From: Korobacter sp963758505
GTDB taxonomy: Bacteria; Acidobacteriota; Terriglobia; Terriglobales; Acidobacteriaceae
NCBI GenBank assembly: GCA_963758505.1
Contig: CAVWVJ010000003.1
Span: 1,302,001 to 1,366,000, forward strand
DNA: 64,000 nucleotides
Direction: 5' to 3'
Of the stretch, positions 8,265 to 16,830 are shown in pieces. The translations under genes were made by a program, and so were the position numbers. Under the pieces are notes generated by a model. The model saw nothing but the letters and a program-made list of their open reading frames with translations, was not told where the DNA came from and did not search any database. Within the stretch, counting starts at the first letter, position 1. Every line of letters starts with the position of its first letter.

Positions 8265-9954
8265 ATGAACCTGCGCTCTCCCCAACTCCGCCTGTTCCTG
8301 GAAGTTCTCCTGCTCGCAGCGCTGTGCTTCTTTTTCTTCTTCTACGGACTCGCAGCATTCGGGCTGGTGGGTGCCGATGAGCCACGCTACGCCCAGGTCG
8401 CACGCGAGATGCTTCAGCACCACGACTGGATCACACCGACGCTTTATGGAAACGTCTGGTTGGAAAAGCCGGTGCTGTTCTACTGGGGCGCAATCGTCAG
8501 CTACAAGATCTTCGGCGTGAGTGACTGGGCTGCGCGACTCCCCGGCGCAGTGTTTGCGAGCGGGATGGTGGCGTTCGTCTACTTCTGGACGCGACGCTTC
8601 CGCGAAGGCGCTCAACTCGATGCCATGGTGATGACCGCATCCACGGCCTTCGTCTTCGCCTTTGCCCGCGCGGCCTCCATGGATATAGAGCTGGTTGCGC
8701 CGCTCACCATCGGGCTTCTCGCGTGGTGGGCGTTCTACGAGACGGAGCAACGCCGGTGGCTGCTTCTCTTCTACGCCGCGATCGCGGTTGGTGCGCTTGC
8801 GAAGGGGCCGGTCTCGGTCGCGCTGGCCACAATAATTATTGTGGCCTTCGTCGGACTTCGCCGGGAATGGATGGTCCTCGTTCGTACGCTGTGGACGCCG
8901 GGCATTCTGCTCTTCTGTGCGATCGCGCTGCCCTGGTACCTCGCAGTCCAGCATGCCAATCCGGGCTTCTTTCGCGAGTTCTTCCTCCAGCACAATCTCG
9001 ATCGCTTCGCCACCAACCGCTTCCAGCACAAACAGCACATCTGGTATTACGTCCCAGTTCTGCTTGCCGCAACCGTGCCCTGGACGATCTTCGTTTTGGT
9101 GGCGATCTGCGCGTGGCCTGAAATCGTTGCGTGCTCGCAAACAAGACGCCCTGCCGGCGTTCCTCGCGATCTGGGTGCTGTTGCCGTTTTTGTTCTTCTC
9201 GCTCTCCCAGTCGAAACTGCCGGGCTACATTCTGCCATCCGTCGTTCCTTGCGGATTACTCGTGGCCGTCTATCTTCGCCGGCTCCTCGACGAACCACCA
9301 ACCGCGCCGCCCTCTCCGCTTCTCATCGTGCTGCATGCGTTGTTGTCTGGGGCTCTGCTCGCGGTGGCCTTGGTCGCACCGTACAAGCTCTACCGCATGC
9401 CTATCCCAGGGGCAGTGCTGAAGATAGCGGTTCCCCTTGCGCTCATCGTTGCCTTCTCGGTGGCCATCGTGGTTTTTGCGCGCGGGTATGCCGCCCTTCG
9501 CATCGCAACCGTATTGCCGCTCGCGATTTCGCTGGCATTTATTCTGCGCGCGGGGGCTCCGGTGATCGATGCCACTCAGTCCACACGTCCCGTGGTGTCG
9601 CGCATTGCCGGCTCCTACGCTTCGCAAGAGCCCATTCTTTTCTTCGACGTACCGCGCCAGGTCGAATATGGCTTTGCCTTCTATCTCGATCGTCCGCTGC
9701 CCGAACCGCCGCCGGATGAGGTCGTGAAATTCGGCGCCGCTGCGGAAGGCACACAGCCTCGTGAGAAGACCTTGAAGGACATCACGAACACCCTCCCGCC
9801 GTCTCACGGGAATTACGTGGTCGTTCTGCGCACGGGCGATGTCGAACGCTTTGCTGCCAAGGTTCCACCCAACTACCAGATCGAGCCTTTCTTCCGCTTT
9901 CAGCCGCAACGTCTCGACATCTATCACCTGCGCGACGTCGGCGAAGGCCATTGA
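8265..9954 (+). pseudogene. ArnT/PMT-type (GT39/GT83-like) membrane glycosyltransferase with an apparent +1 frameshift
   Basis: The N-terminal frame (8265 to about 9122) gives a multi-pass protein whose first luminal loop has the catalytic-type GADEPRYAQVAREM motif (D38). Relatives transfer sugars from polyprenyl-phosphate donors to lipid A or protein. The protein continues in the next frame from about 9124 (SLRARKQDALPAFLAIW onward) to TGA at 9954. Dropping one A from the AAA at 9121-9123 joins the two halves into one protein of about 562 residues. Both halves keep normal codon use, so this is a recent mutation or a sequencing error; intact function cannot be assumed. Confidence 0.85.
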
Positions 9955-10095
9955 GAGCTGTTGGCGGCCAGTGTTCCCCACGTTGCGCCCCCACCCAAGC
10001 AGCACTAGACTCTCGAGAGGGAATCCCTGCGCCGGCGCCCGGTTTCCTGAAGGATTGCGGAGCTCGCCATCGAAGCGGGTGAACGGTATCTACCT

Positions 10096-11037
10096 GTGGA
10101 AATCCTCGATCTCAGGCATTTCACGTCCTCCGACCTGCGTCCGCTTCTCGAACAGGAAGCGCGCGTGTGGTCCCGCCTGCTCGCTTGGGATTACCGCAGT
10201 TCGGCCGACATGATTCTCCGCTACGTCGATGCCAAGATCCTGCCGGGTTACGCTGCGGTCGATCGAGGCACGCTGCTTGGCTATTCCTTTTTTGTGTACG
10301 AAGGCGCGAAGGGCGTGATCGGCGACCTGTTCGCGGTGCACGAGAACGGCAACCAGCAGAAGCTCGAGGCGCAGTTGGTGACCCACGTGATTGCGACCTT
10401 ACAGCAGTCACCCGGAATCCACCGCATTGAAGCGCAGTTGCTCGTGCATGATGCCGGGCAGGTCGCGCGGCCTTTTCTCGAAGAGGGATTTCAACGGCAT
10501 CCACGCATTTTTATGACGCTTCCGATGTCGGAACAAGTCGCGCTGCGCCGCCATGACCTGCCGGCGGAGATCGACATCCGCCCATGGCAGGAGGAGGACT
10601 ATCAGCCTGCCGCGGCCGTGATCGCCGCTGCCTATCGCGGCCACATCGATTCCGAGATCAATGACCAGTACCGTTCACTGAACGGCTCGTTGCGTTTCCT
10701 GAACAACATCGTGCGCTTTCCGGGATGCGGAGTCTTCGACCCGGCTGCCTCGTTCGTCGCCTTCCGCCGGAGCTCGCACCAGCTTGTCGGGGTCCTGCTC
10801 TGTTCGCGCGTGAAGGAAGATGTGGGGCACATCACGCAAGTCTGCCTGGTTCCCGAGATGCGGCGGGTGGGCATTGGCGAGTCCCTGATCGCGGCAACCG
10901 CCGCCAGCCTCAAGGCGCGCGCCTTCAGCATGCTCTCGCTTACAGTCACCGAGGCAAATGCGCGCGCGGTGGAACTCTACAAGCGCCTGGGCTTCAAGAG
11001 CGAACGGATTTTCGATGCTTTTGTCTGGGAAGGCTGA
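10096..11037 (+). CDS. Protein with two GNAT N-acetyltransferase domains
   Basis: The 313-residue protein appears to hold two GNAT-like halves. The C-terminal one (about 155-313) is clear, with the acetyl-CoA-binding LVPEMRRVGIGESLIAATA and the VTEANARAVELYKRLGF motif. The N-terminal half (about 1-150) is more divergent. The substrate cannot be read from sequence. The start is the GTG at 10096, since no ATG is available before the upstream in-frame stop at 10048; the ribosome site is weak. Confidence 0.8.
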   Translation: MEILDLRHFTSSDLRPLLEQEARVWSRLLAWDYRSSADMILRYVDAKILPGYAAVDRGTLLGYSFFVYEGAKGVIGDLFAVHENGNQQKLEAQLVTHVIATLQQSPGIHRIEAQLLVHDAGQVARPFLEEGFQRHPRIFMTLPMSEQVALRRHDLPAEIDIRPWQEEDYQPAAAVIAAAYRGHIDSEINDQYRSLNGSLRFLNNIVRFPGCGVFDPAASFVAFRRSSHQLVGVLLCSRVKEDVGHITQVCLVPEMRRVGIGESLIAATAASLKARAFSMLSLTVTEANARAVELYKRLGFKSERIFDAFVWEG

Positions 11038-11046
11038 TGCCGCGGT

Positions 11047-11706
11047 CTAGATCCGTTTGATCGTCGCCAGCCACGCCGGCGCGCCGTTGTCATGGAATCT
11101 GGTCTGGATCCGCTCTGGTTCGATGCCTGCGATCTTCCATCCAGTGCTGGGGTTGAACGCCGCTCTCAGTTCGTCCTGACGGATGGGGTGCGGGCCTGTA
11201 TCGGGACCCTCTTCACTGAAGCACAACACATACAGGGTTCCATGCTGCTCGGTCACCGAGGCCAGGCTCGCCACGTATCCTGGTCTTTCGTCGCCGTCGA
11301 AGGTGTGGAAGAGCCCGCAGTCCAGCACGGTCTGAAACCTGCGCCCCAAACGATCCAGGTGGAACGCGTCGGCGGTCGCGAATTCGACCGCGATTCCACG
11401 GTCGGCGGCCTTCTCTTGGGCAATCGCAAGTGCCGTCTCAGCTACGTCTACGCCCAGGACCGACAATCCGAGCGAGGCGACGCGAAGAGAGTTCTCGCCG
11501 GTCCCGCAGCCCGCATCGAGCACCGCGCCGGCGAAGCCGCCTGCGAATGCCACACGCTCGACTGCCGGCTGTGGCCGGCCAATATCCCAGGGAGGAGGGC
11601 CCTCGTGGTAAGACGCATCCCAAGGCCGACCGGCCATCCGTTCGTGACTGGTTGGCTGGCGTCCACTCATCGGATCGTCAGCGCGGGTTCCGGATCGCTC
11701 CGACAT
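11047..11706 (-). CDS. Class I SAM-dependent methyltransferase
   Basis: The 219-residue protein has a Rossmann-fold methyltransferase core: motif I is VLDAGCGTGENSL, followed by VLGVDVAETALAIAQEKA and the FDGDERPGYVASLASVTE region. An N-terminal WDASYHEGPPPWDIGRPQP resembles thiopurine or other small-molecule methyltransferases of the type 11/25 group. The start at 11706 has AAGGA eight bases upstream. It is the last gene of a closely spaced minus-strand run; the acceptor is unknown. Confidence 0.85.
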   Translation of the reverse strand: MSERSGTRADDPMSGRQPTSHERMAGRPWDASYHEGPPPWDIGRPQPAVERVAFAGGFAGAVLDAGCGTGENSLRVASLGLSVLGVDVAETALAIAQEKAADRGIAVEFATADAFHLDRLGRRFQTVLDCGLFHTFDGDERPGYVASLASVTEQHGTLYVLCFSEEGPDTGPHPIRQDELRAAFNPSTGWKIAGIEPERIQTRFHDNGAPAWLATIKRI

Positions 11707-11720
11707 CTTCGTCCTTGTTC

Positions 11721-11903
11721 TTAATGCTTCAACAGCCACATCACCCAGGATGCCAAGATCACGCCGCCGAAAAACATGACGAAACATTTCAGCCCGTAAC
11801 GCATCATCTCGCTGGGGTTGTTCTTCTGCGTAATCCCGAAGACGATGGAAGCGCAAAGGGCGAATACCATCGCCGCGCTGAAATGGGAGAGCTCGATGGT
11901 CAT
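11721..11903 (-). CDS. Small two-helix membrane protein
   Basis: A 60-residue protein with two predicted transmembrane helices (about 8-25 and 39-57) separated by a short polar loop NNPSEMMRYG. Its ATG overlaps the stop of the upstream DUF6677-like gene as ATGA, so the two are probably translationally coupled. No known domain is recognised; a shared membrane role with its neighbour is inferred only from the coupling. Confidence 0.7.
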   Translation of the reverse strand: MTIELSHFSAAMVFALCASIVFGITQKNNPSEMMRYGLKCFVMFFGGVILASWVMWLLKH

Positions 11904-12331
11904 TTCTTTTTTCCGATCCCGATGTGATAGGCGTCAATCGCGCTGATGACGTTCAGCAACCCGGCGACGATGATGAACTTCGTCCCGTAGTCTGCCAGTG
12001 CGCGATGGATGTTGCCCTGTCCCCAGTCCTGCGCGCGGGACACAAAATACAGAATGCCTGCGCCGATATTTCCGAGAAAGCCCAGGATTTCCAGCAGGTC
12101 CCCGGTGTTGAAGGTATAGATCTTGCCCTCCATCCCGAGACCTAACAGGAACATCGTGATTACGGCGGCAAAGATCAGCAAGCCGCGAATCCAGCGCTTG
12201 AGAATGATATGTCCTAGTCCAGGAACGAGCCAGCCGGCCACCAGGGCCCCTACTCCCATCGCAGTGACGGGATATTCGGGTTCGGCAACGGCTGGTTTTG
12301 CGGGAACGCTTCGTGCAGTTTCGTTGGCCAT
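11900..12331 (-). CDS. DUF6677-like membrane protein
   Basis: The 143-residue protein has a polar N-terminus followed by about three transmembrane segments, beginning with VGALVAGWLVPGLGHIILKR, which is typical of small TM2/DUF6677-type proteins. Function unknown. Its start codon overlaps the stop of the M24 peptidase gene (TGATG), and its stop overlaps the start of the next gene (ATGA), so three genes are coupled in series. Confidence 0.75.
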   Translation of the reverse strand: MANETARSVPAKPAVAEPEYPVTAMGVGALVAGWLVPGLGHIILKRWIRGLLIFAAVITMFLLGLGMEGKIYTFNTGDLLEILGFLGNIGAGILYFVSRAQDWGQGNIHRALADYGTKFIIVAGLLNVISAIDAYHIGIGKKK

Positions 12332-13503
12332 CAGATGATTACAAGCTCTGTTTGAATTTTACCTGTTACCTCGGCGGAGTTGGGGTGCGTCATCATATCC
12401 ACCTCGCTGCGCACGCCGAACTCCGGCAGGTAAATCCCCGGTTCAACGGAAAAACAAGTGTTCGGCAGGATCTGCCGGTCATCTTTGGTCTCAAGGTTAT
12501 CAAGGTTGGCGCCGTTCCCGTGGATCGCGTTGGTGATGGAATGCCCGGTGCGATGCACGAAATACTTGCCATATCCTTTGCTGTCGATGAAAGCACGGAC
12601 GGCTTCATCCACCTGCCAACCGCAAATCTTCTCGCCGGACCTGAACCCTGCCTTCACTCGTTCGATACCGATATTGCGAGCATCGCGCACCGTCTGGAAG
12701 ATCTCGCGCTGGCGGTCGCTCGGGCTCTTGCCCACGAAGCCCGTCCACGTGATGTCGTAATACACAGAGCCCGGACGGTTCATGCGGCCCCACATATCGA
12801 TCAATACGAAATCGCCTTCGCGGATGGCCTTCGACTTCTCTGCGGTCGGCTCGTAGTGCGGATCGCCGCTGTTTTCGTTCACCGAGCAGTTCGGCGGATC
12901 CTCGGTGATGACTCCCTCGCGGCCATAGGCTTCCAGGATGAATTGCTGGATGTCGTACTCGGTACAGCCACCGTCGCGTACCCGCCGCCCAATCTCCCTG
13001 AACGCCGCCTCGCACACGCGGTCGAGAATCCTCTGCGCCTCGAAGTGGGACGCGATCTGTTCGTCGGTCAGTACCGCTTCGAAGCGTGATACGAGGTCGG
13101 CGGAGCTTACGATCTTCTTCCCGAAGCTGCGTACCAGTTCGAGCATCCCGCCATCGACGAGCGAGATGTAGGGAATCTGGTTGTTCGGGGAGTACTGCAT
13201 CACGACGTTTTGATAGGGCTCGACCATGCGGCGCAAATTATCGTGCAGCTCCTGCCACGAGGAATATTCGCTCTTGCTGCCTGGCAGCGTGTCGAGATGA
13301 TGTGACTCGATGCGATGCACCAGGCGAGCTGGCTCGCCATTTGCGGGAATCAAATAAAACCAGCGCCGCGTGACCATCACGGTCTCGGACAATCCGAGCA
13401 CGCGGTAGGCGATTGGGTCGCGGTGATGGTGATCGTAGAACAACCAACAGTCCGCGCCGGCGTCACGCAGGGCGCCCTGGATCTTGGATAATTCCATAGC
13501 CAT
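12331..13503 (-). CDS. M24-family metallopeptidase (Xaa-Pro aminopeptidase-like)
   Basis: This 390-residue cytosolic creatinase/prolidase-fold protein keeps the five M24 metal ligands: Asp in VLIDMWGR, Asp in YYDITWTGF, His in HRTGHSI, Glu in SVEPGIY and Glu in RSEVDMM. The N-terminal domain (about 1-145) is the usual non-catalytic part. It likely removes N-terminal residues before proline, though other M24 activities are possible. The ATG at 13503 is 2 bases after the AlkD-like stop; a second ATG lies two codons inside. Confidence 0.88.
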   Translation of the reverse strand: MAMELSKIQGALRDAGADCWLFYDHHHRDPIAYRVLGLSETVMVTRRWFYLIPANGEPARLVHRIESHHLDTLPGSKSEYSSWQELHDNLRRMVEPYQNVVMQYSPNNQIPYISLVDGGMLELVRSFGKKIVSSADLVSRFEAVLTDEQIASHFEAQRILDRVCEAAFREIGRRVRDGGCTEYDIQQFILEAYGREGVITEDPPNCSVNENSGDPHYEPTAEKSKAIREGDFVLIDMWGRMNRPGSVYYDITWTGFVGKSPSDRQREIFQTVRDARNIGIERVKAGFRSGEKICGWQVDEAVRAFIDSKGYGKYFVHRTGHSITNAIHGNGANLDNLETKDDRQILPNTCFSVEPGIYLPEFGVRSEVDMMTHPNSAEVTGKIQTELVII

Positions 13504-13505
13504 AG

Positions 13506-14261
13506 TTATTGTATCTTTCCCGCCGCGTGCGCGCGCGCAAGCGGCCTTTTTTCGAGGACGCGTTCGCGCTCCCGCATGGGCAATGTTTCACAGGCAGTCC
13601 GCAACACCAGGCGCGTTGCCCTGCCCCGAATATGCAAGAGATATGGCACGGTGCGCTTTGCATCGGCTTTGGCCGTCTCGCGCAGCAGCCACCCCAGTCC
13701 CTTCTGCACCATGTCGTCCTCATCGGCCAGCAATTGCTCTGTGACCTTCTGGATGTTCGGGAACGACTGTTTCAGCCGGGCGGCACGAATGAAGGAAACC
13801 GCCGCGGCACGTCGGTGCCAGCGATTCCGCGACCTCGCCCAGCCCAGGGCTCGCTGTTGACGCTTGTCATTCCCGACCAGCATGGGCCCAATCAGGGAGT
13901 GCACCAGGCCGTCATGATCGGACCACGCACTCACCCGTCCCAGCCATCGTTCGAAGAGCCGGAACTCGCGCTCGCCAAGCTCTCCGACTTCATTCTCCAG
14001 CAAGAACACAGCGAGCACCTTCTCCTCGAGAACATCGCCGTCGAACAACAGGTCTGCCACTTCCACCAGGTATGCCAGCCCTGCATCGTTCTTCAGGACC
14101 TTCGTGAACCGTCTCGCGAGTTTCCGGATTTCCCCGGTGTACCAGCCCCGCGACTTCACCTCCTGCTTGAAGAAACGTTGCACCTCTTCCGTGTGAGGCG
14201 CCGAGCCGCCTGTCTTCAAAACGGTGCGTAGATGATCTGCAATGTAGGTCGCCGGCTTCAT
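13506..14261 (-). CDS. AlkD-like DNA alkylation repair protein (HEAT-like)
   Basis: A 251-residue helical protein of the DNA alkylation repair family. It starts YIADHLRTVLKTGGS and contains VKSRGWYTGEIRKLAR, FERWLGRVSAWSDHDGLVH, and NRWHRRAAAVSFI followed by VQKGLGWLLRETAK, matching AlkD's tandem-repeat pattern. AlkD excises positively charged alkylated purines without base flipping. ATG 14261 begins just after the symporter stop; a TTG at 14279 would overlap it. Confidence 0.85.
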   Translation of the reverse strand: MKPATYIADHLRTVLKTGGSAPHTEEVQRFFKQEVKSRGWYTGEIRKLARRFTKVLKNDAGLAYLVEVADLLFDGDVLEEKVLAVFLLENEVGELGEREFRLFERWLGRVSAWSDHDGLVHSLIGPMLVGNDKRQQRALGWARSRNRWHRRAAAVSFIRAARLKQSFPNIQKVTEQLLADEDDMVQKGLGWLLRETAKADAKRTVPYLLHIRGRATRLVLRTACETLPMRERERVLEKRPLARAHAAGKIQ

Positions 14262-14265
14262 CGGG

Positions 14266-15745
14266 CTAATCCGTCGCAAACGGCGCCAGTTTCTCCGCCG
14301 AAGGTGGGGGTGTCAAAAGACTGATGACGAACAGAGACAAGAGCGAGACGATGAGCGCCGGAAAGATTGCATCGCGTTGTGCGAGCGCCGGCGGCAGCAG
14401 GTTCTTTCCCAAATCCCAGAAGACCGTGATCGCCGTTCCCAGCCCGATGGACGTCACCGCCGCGGCCGCAGTCGCTCGCTTGGAGAAGAACGCCGCCAGG
14501 ACAACCGGAGTGATCGCGGCCGAATAGATGGTATACGCGTACATCGCCTTTTCGAGTACCGATGTCAGGTGTACCGCCTGCACCAGCGCCCACGCGCCCA
14601 GGGCGAACACCAGGATGCGGGAAACGACGAGGATGTTCTTGTTCGACGCCTCTTTGTTGAGGAATCGCGTGTAGATATCGTTAATCAGATTTGTCGCAGG
14701 CGAGAACAGGTAGTTGTTGGCGGTTGAAATCACCTTGGCGAACACCGCTCCCATCAACAGGGCACCTACGAACGGAGGCAAAAAGTTCAGCGCCGAATAC
14801 GGGATGATATTGTGCGGCTCCAGGTCCACCCGGTGCTGGTGATAGTCAGCCCACACGATGGACGATCCAAAGACCGCGATCGAAACGATTAACGTTTCCA
14901 GGATGAAGGTCCCGATGACCCATCCAATGACGGCACGGCTCGCGTCTTTTTCCGTCTTTGCCGAAAAGAATTTCTGGTACATGCTCTGGTTGCCGAGCAT
15001 CAGCAGGCAGGTCGGCAAGAAAGTATTCGAAGGCTTTCAGCAGCCCGGCGGTTGCGCCCTGGCTCTTTCCGTCGATCCAGCCGAACTCTCCGAGCAGCGT
15101 GAAGTGCGAAGCCGGAAGGGTCTGGTGCAGGCCCGCCCACCCCCCGGCGCGATGCAGCAACACCGGCGCCGCGATGAATCCGATCACGGTGATCAGCACG
15201 CCGATCACGACATCCATGTATGCGACGGAGGCCATGCCTGCCAGCGCCGTAAACACGATCACGAAGGCCGCGATGATGTAGGTGCCCGCTTCGTGGTTCA
15301 CCTCGGGGAAGATCAGATGCAGGATGTTACCGCCGGCGCGAAATTGATAGGAGGTGATCGCGGTGTAAGCGAAAAGGATGGCGATCGTCGAGAGAACGCG
15401 CGCTGTCGTGTTGTAGCGGCTCTCGATCAGATCGGGAATCGTGTACTGCGCAAATTTGCGTGCCCGGGGCGCGACAAAGTAAATCACCAGCAGCCCAACC
15501 CAGCCGCCGGCGGATTGCCAGAGCCCGGCAAAGCCATTCCTGAAGGCGTTCTCGGCCCCCGCGAATAAGCTTCCGGCGCCGATCCACGACGAGAGCAGCG
15601 TCGCCACCAGCACATAGGCCGGCAGCGAACGTCCCGCGACGAGGTAATCGGCCTTCGTCTTCACCTTGCGCAACTGCGAGAGGCTGACCGTCAGCAGCGC
15701 AATGACAATAATGCCCAGAACGGCAGCGTAGATCGGGTTCGACAT
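14266..15745 (-). pseudogene. Sodium:solute symporter (SSS family) with an apparent frameshift
   Basis: A typical SSS N-terminus (MSNPIYAAVLGIIVIALL) with KTKADYLVAGRSLP and SWIGAGSLFAGAENAFR runs in one frame to about 15017. The rest continues in another frame as PTCLLMLGNQSMYQKFFSAK to a TAG at 14266. Removing a single base near 15016 restores a continuous protein of about 492 residues with 12-13 transmembrane helices. AGAGGTGG precedes the ATG at 15745. Both parts look under selection, so the lesion is recent or a sequencing error. The substrate is unknown. Confidence 0.85.
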
Positions 15746-15768
15746 TCCACCTCTTTGGGCAGCGATGA

Positions 15769-16059
15769 CTAGGAAATTTTCAGCCGCGAACGCACCTGCT
15801 CGGCACTGAGCCCTGCAACACGAATGACCTTGTTTCGGCTGGATGCACCGGCGGCTATGGTAACCGACGACCGTGCCACGTTCAAAAGTTCCGCCAGAAA
15901 TCGAATGCAAGCCTCGTTCGCCCGGCCCTCGATGGGAGGCGCGGTGACCGCAAGTTTCAGCGCGCCTTCGAGTTCGCCGAGAACCGCCGTCTTCTTCGCT
16001 TTCGGCTGTAAACGCACCGCAAAGCTCGCCGCCGTAGCCGTCTCGCGAATCTCGATCAT
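15769..16059 (-). CDS. DUF167 (YggU-like) protein
   Basis: The 96-residue protein has the family pattern VRLQPKAKKTAVLG, LKLAVTAPPIEGRANEACIRFLAELL and SSRNKVIRV. The biochemical role is unknown. It overlaps the end of yggS by four bases (ATGA) and precedes the symporter, so it belongs to the same transcript; DUF167 genes are often neighbours of yggS. Confidence 0.9.
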   Translation of the reverse strand: MIEIRETATAASFAVRLQPKAKKTAVLGELEGALKLAVTAPPIEGRANEACIRFLAELLNVARSSVTIAAGASSRNKVIRVAGLSAEQVRSRLKIS

Positions 16060-16763
16060 TGGGGCTTGGGCCTTGCGCCGAAGATCGCCGTCCCTACCCG
16101 CACGCAGGTCGAACCCTCTTCGATGGCAACTTCGAAGTCGTGCGACATCCCCATGGACAGTTCATCCATCATCAATCCGCGCAGGCTCTTATGCGCAATC
16201 GCGTCGCGCAACTCGCGGAGTTGCCGGAAGTACGGCCGCGCTCCTTTGGGATCTTCCGTAAAGGGCGGCACCGTCATCAGTCCGCGGACGCGGAGATTTC
16301 TCCAGTCGCTCGCGTGCTCGAGAATTTCCCCCAGGTCCCGAGAGTTTGGGGCGACCCCGCTCTTCGCCTCTTCGCCGCCCACATTGATCTCGATCAATAT
16401 GTCGAGCGTTTTTCCGAGCGCCCCGGCCGCTTCGTTCAACCGCTCGGCAAGCTTGCGCGAATCGACCGAATCCACCGCCGCGAACAACTCCGCCGCGGAT
16501 CTCGCCTTGTTCGACTGCAGGTGCCCGATCATGTGAAAGCTTGCTCCACTGAGGTCTGCAAGCAGGGGAGCTTTCCCGGCGAACTCTTGCACGCGGTTCT
16601 CTCCGAACAGCCGATGTCCGGCGTCGAATGCCTCCCGGATTGCGTCGGATGGTTTGGTCTTACAAACCGCCATCAGCGCAATTCCCCTGGCATCCCGTCC
16701 GGCCCGCGCCGCGGCGCGATCCATCTGCTCGCGGATCTTCGCTATGTTCTCGCCAATAGACAT
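16056..16763 (-). CDS. yggS: YggS-family pyridoxal phosphate homeostasis protein
   Basis: A 235-residue single-domain alanine-racemase-fold protein that binds PLP and buffers vitamin B6 and amino-acid pools. The PLP lysine is K35 in MAVCKTKP. Other conserved stretches are FGENRVQEF, FHMIGHLQSNK, ELSMGMSHDFEVAI and the phosphate-binding VRVGTAIFG. It is the first gene of the eight-gene minus-strand run. Confidence 0.93.
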   Translation of the reverse strand: MSIGENIAKIREQMDRAAARAGRDARGIALMAVCKTKPSDAIREAFDAGHRLFGENRVQEFAGKAPLLADLSGASFHMIGHLQSNKARSAAELFAAVDSVDSRKLAERLNEAAGALGKTLDILIEINVGGEEAKSGVAPNSRDLGEILEHASDWRNLRVRGLMTVPPFTEDPKGARPYFRQLRELRDAIAHKSLRGLMMDELSMGMSHDFEVAIEEGSTCVRVGTAIFGARPKPQ

Positions 16764-16782
16764 GAACAGAAGATTCTACAGA

Positions 16783-16813
16783 AAAGTGAAAGGCCGCCCT
16801 TGCAGGCGGCCCA
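16783..16813 (-). terminator. Intrinsic terminator after the OPT gene
   Basis: On the minus strand GGGCCGCC and GGCGGCC arms (16792-16812 on plus) enclose a short loop and are followed by TTTCACTTTTC. It lies 18 bases after the OPT stop and before yggS, so it separates the two transcripts. Confidence 0.7.
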
Positions 16814-16830
16814 TGTTGAATCCATCGCAT

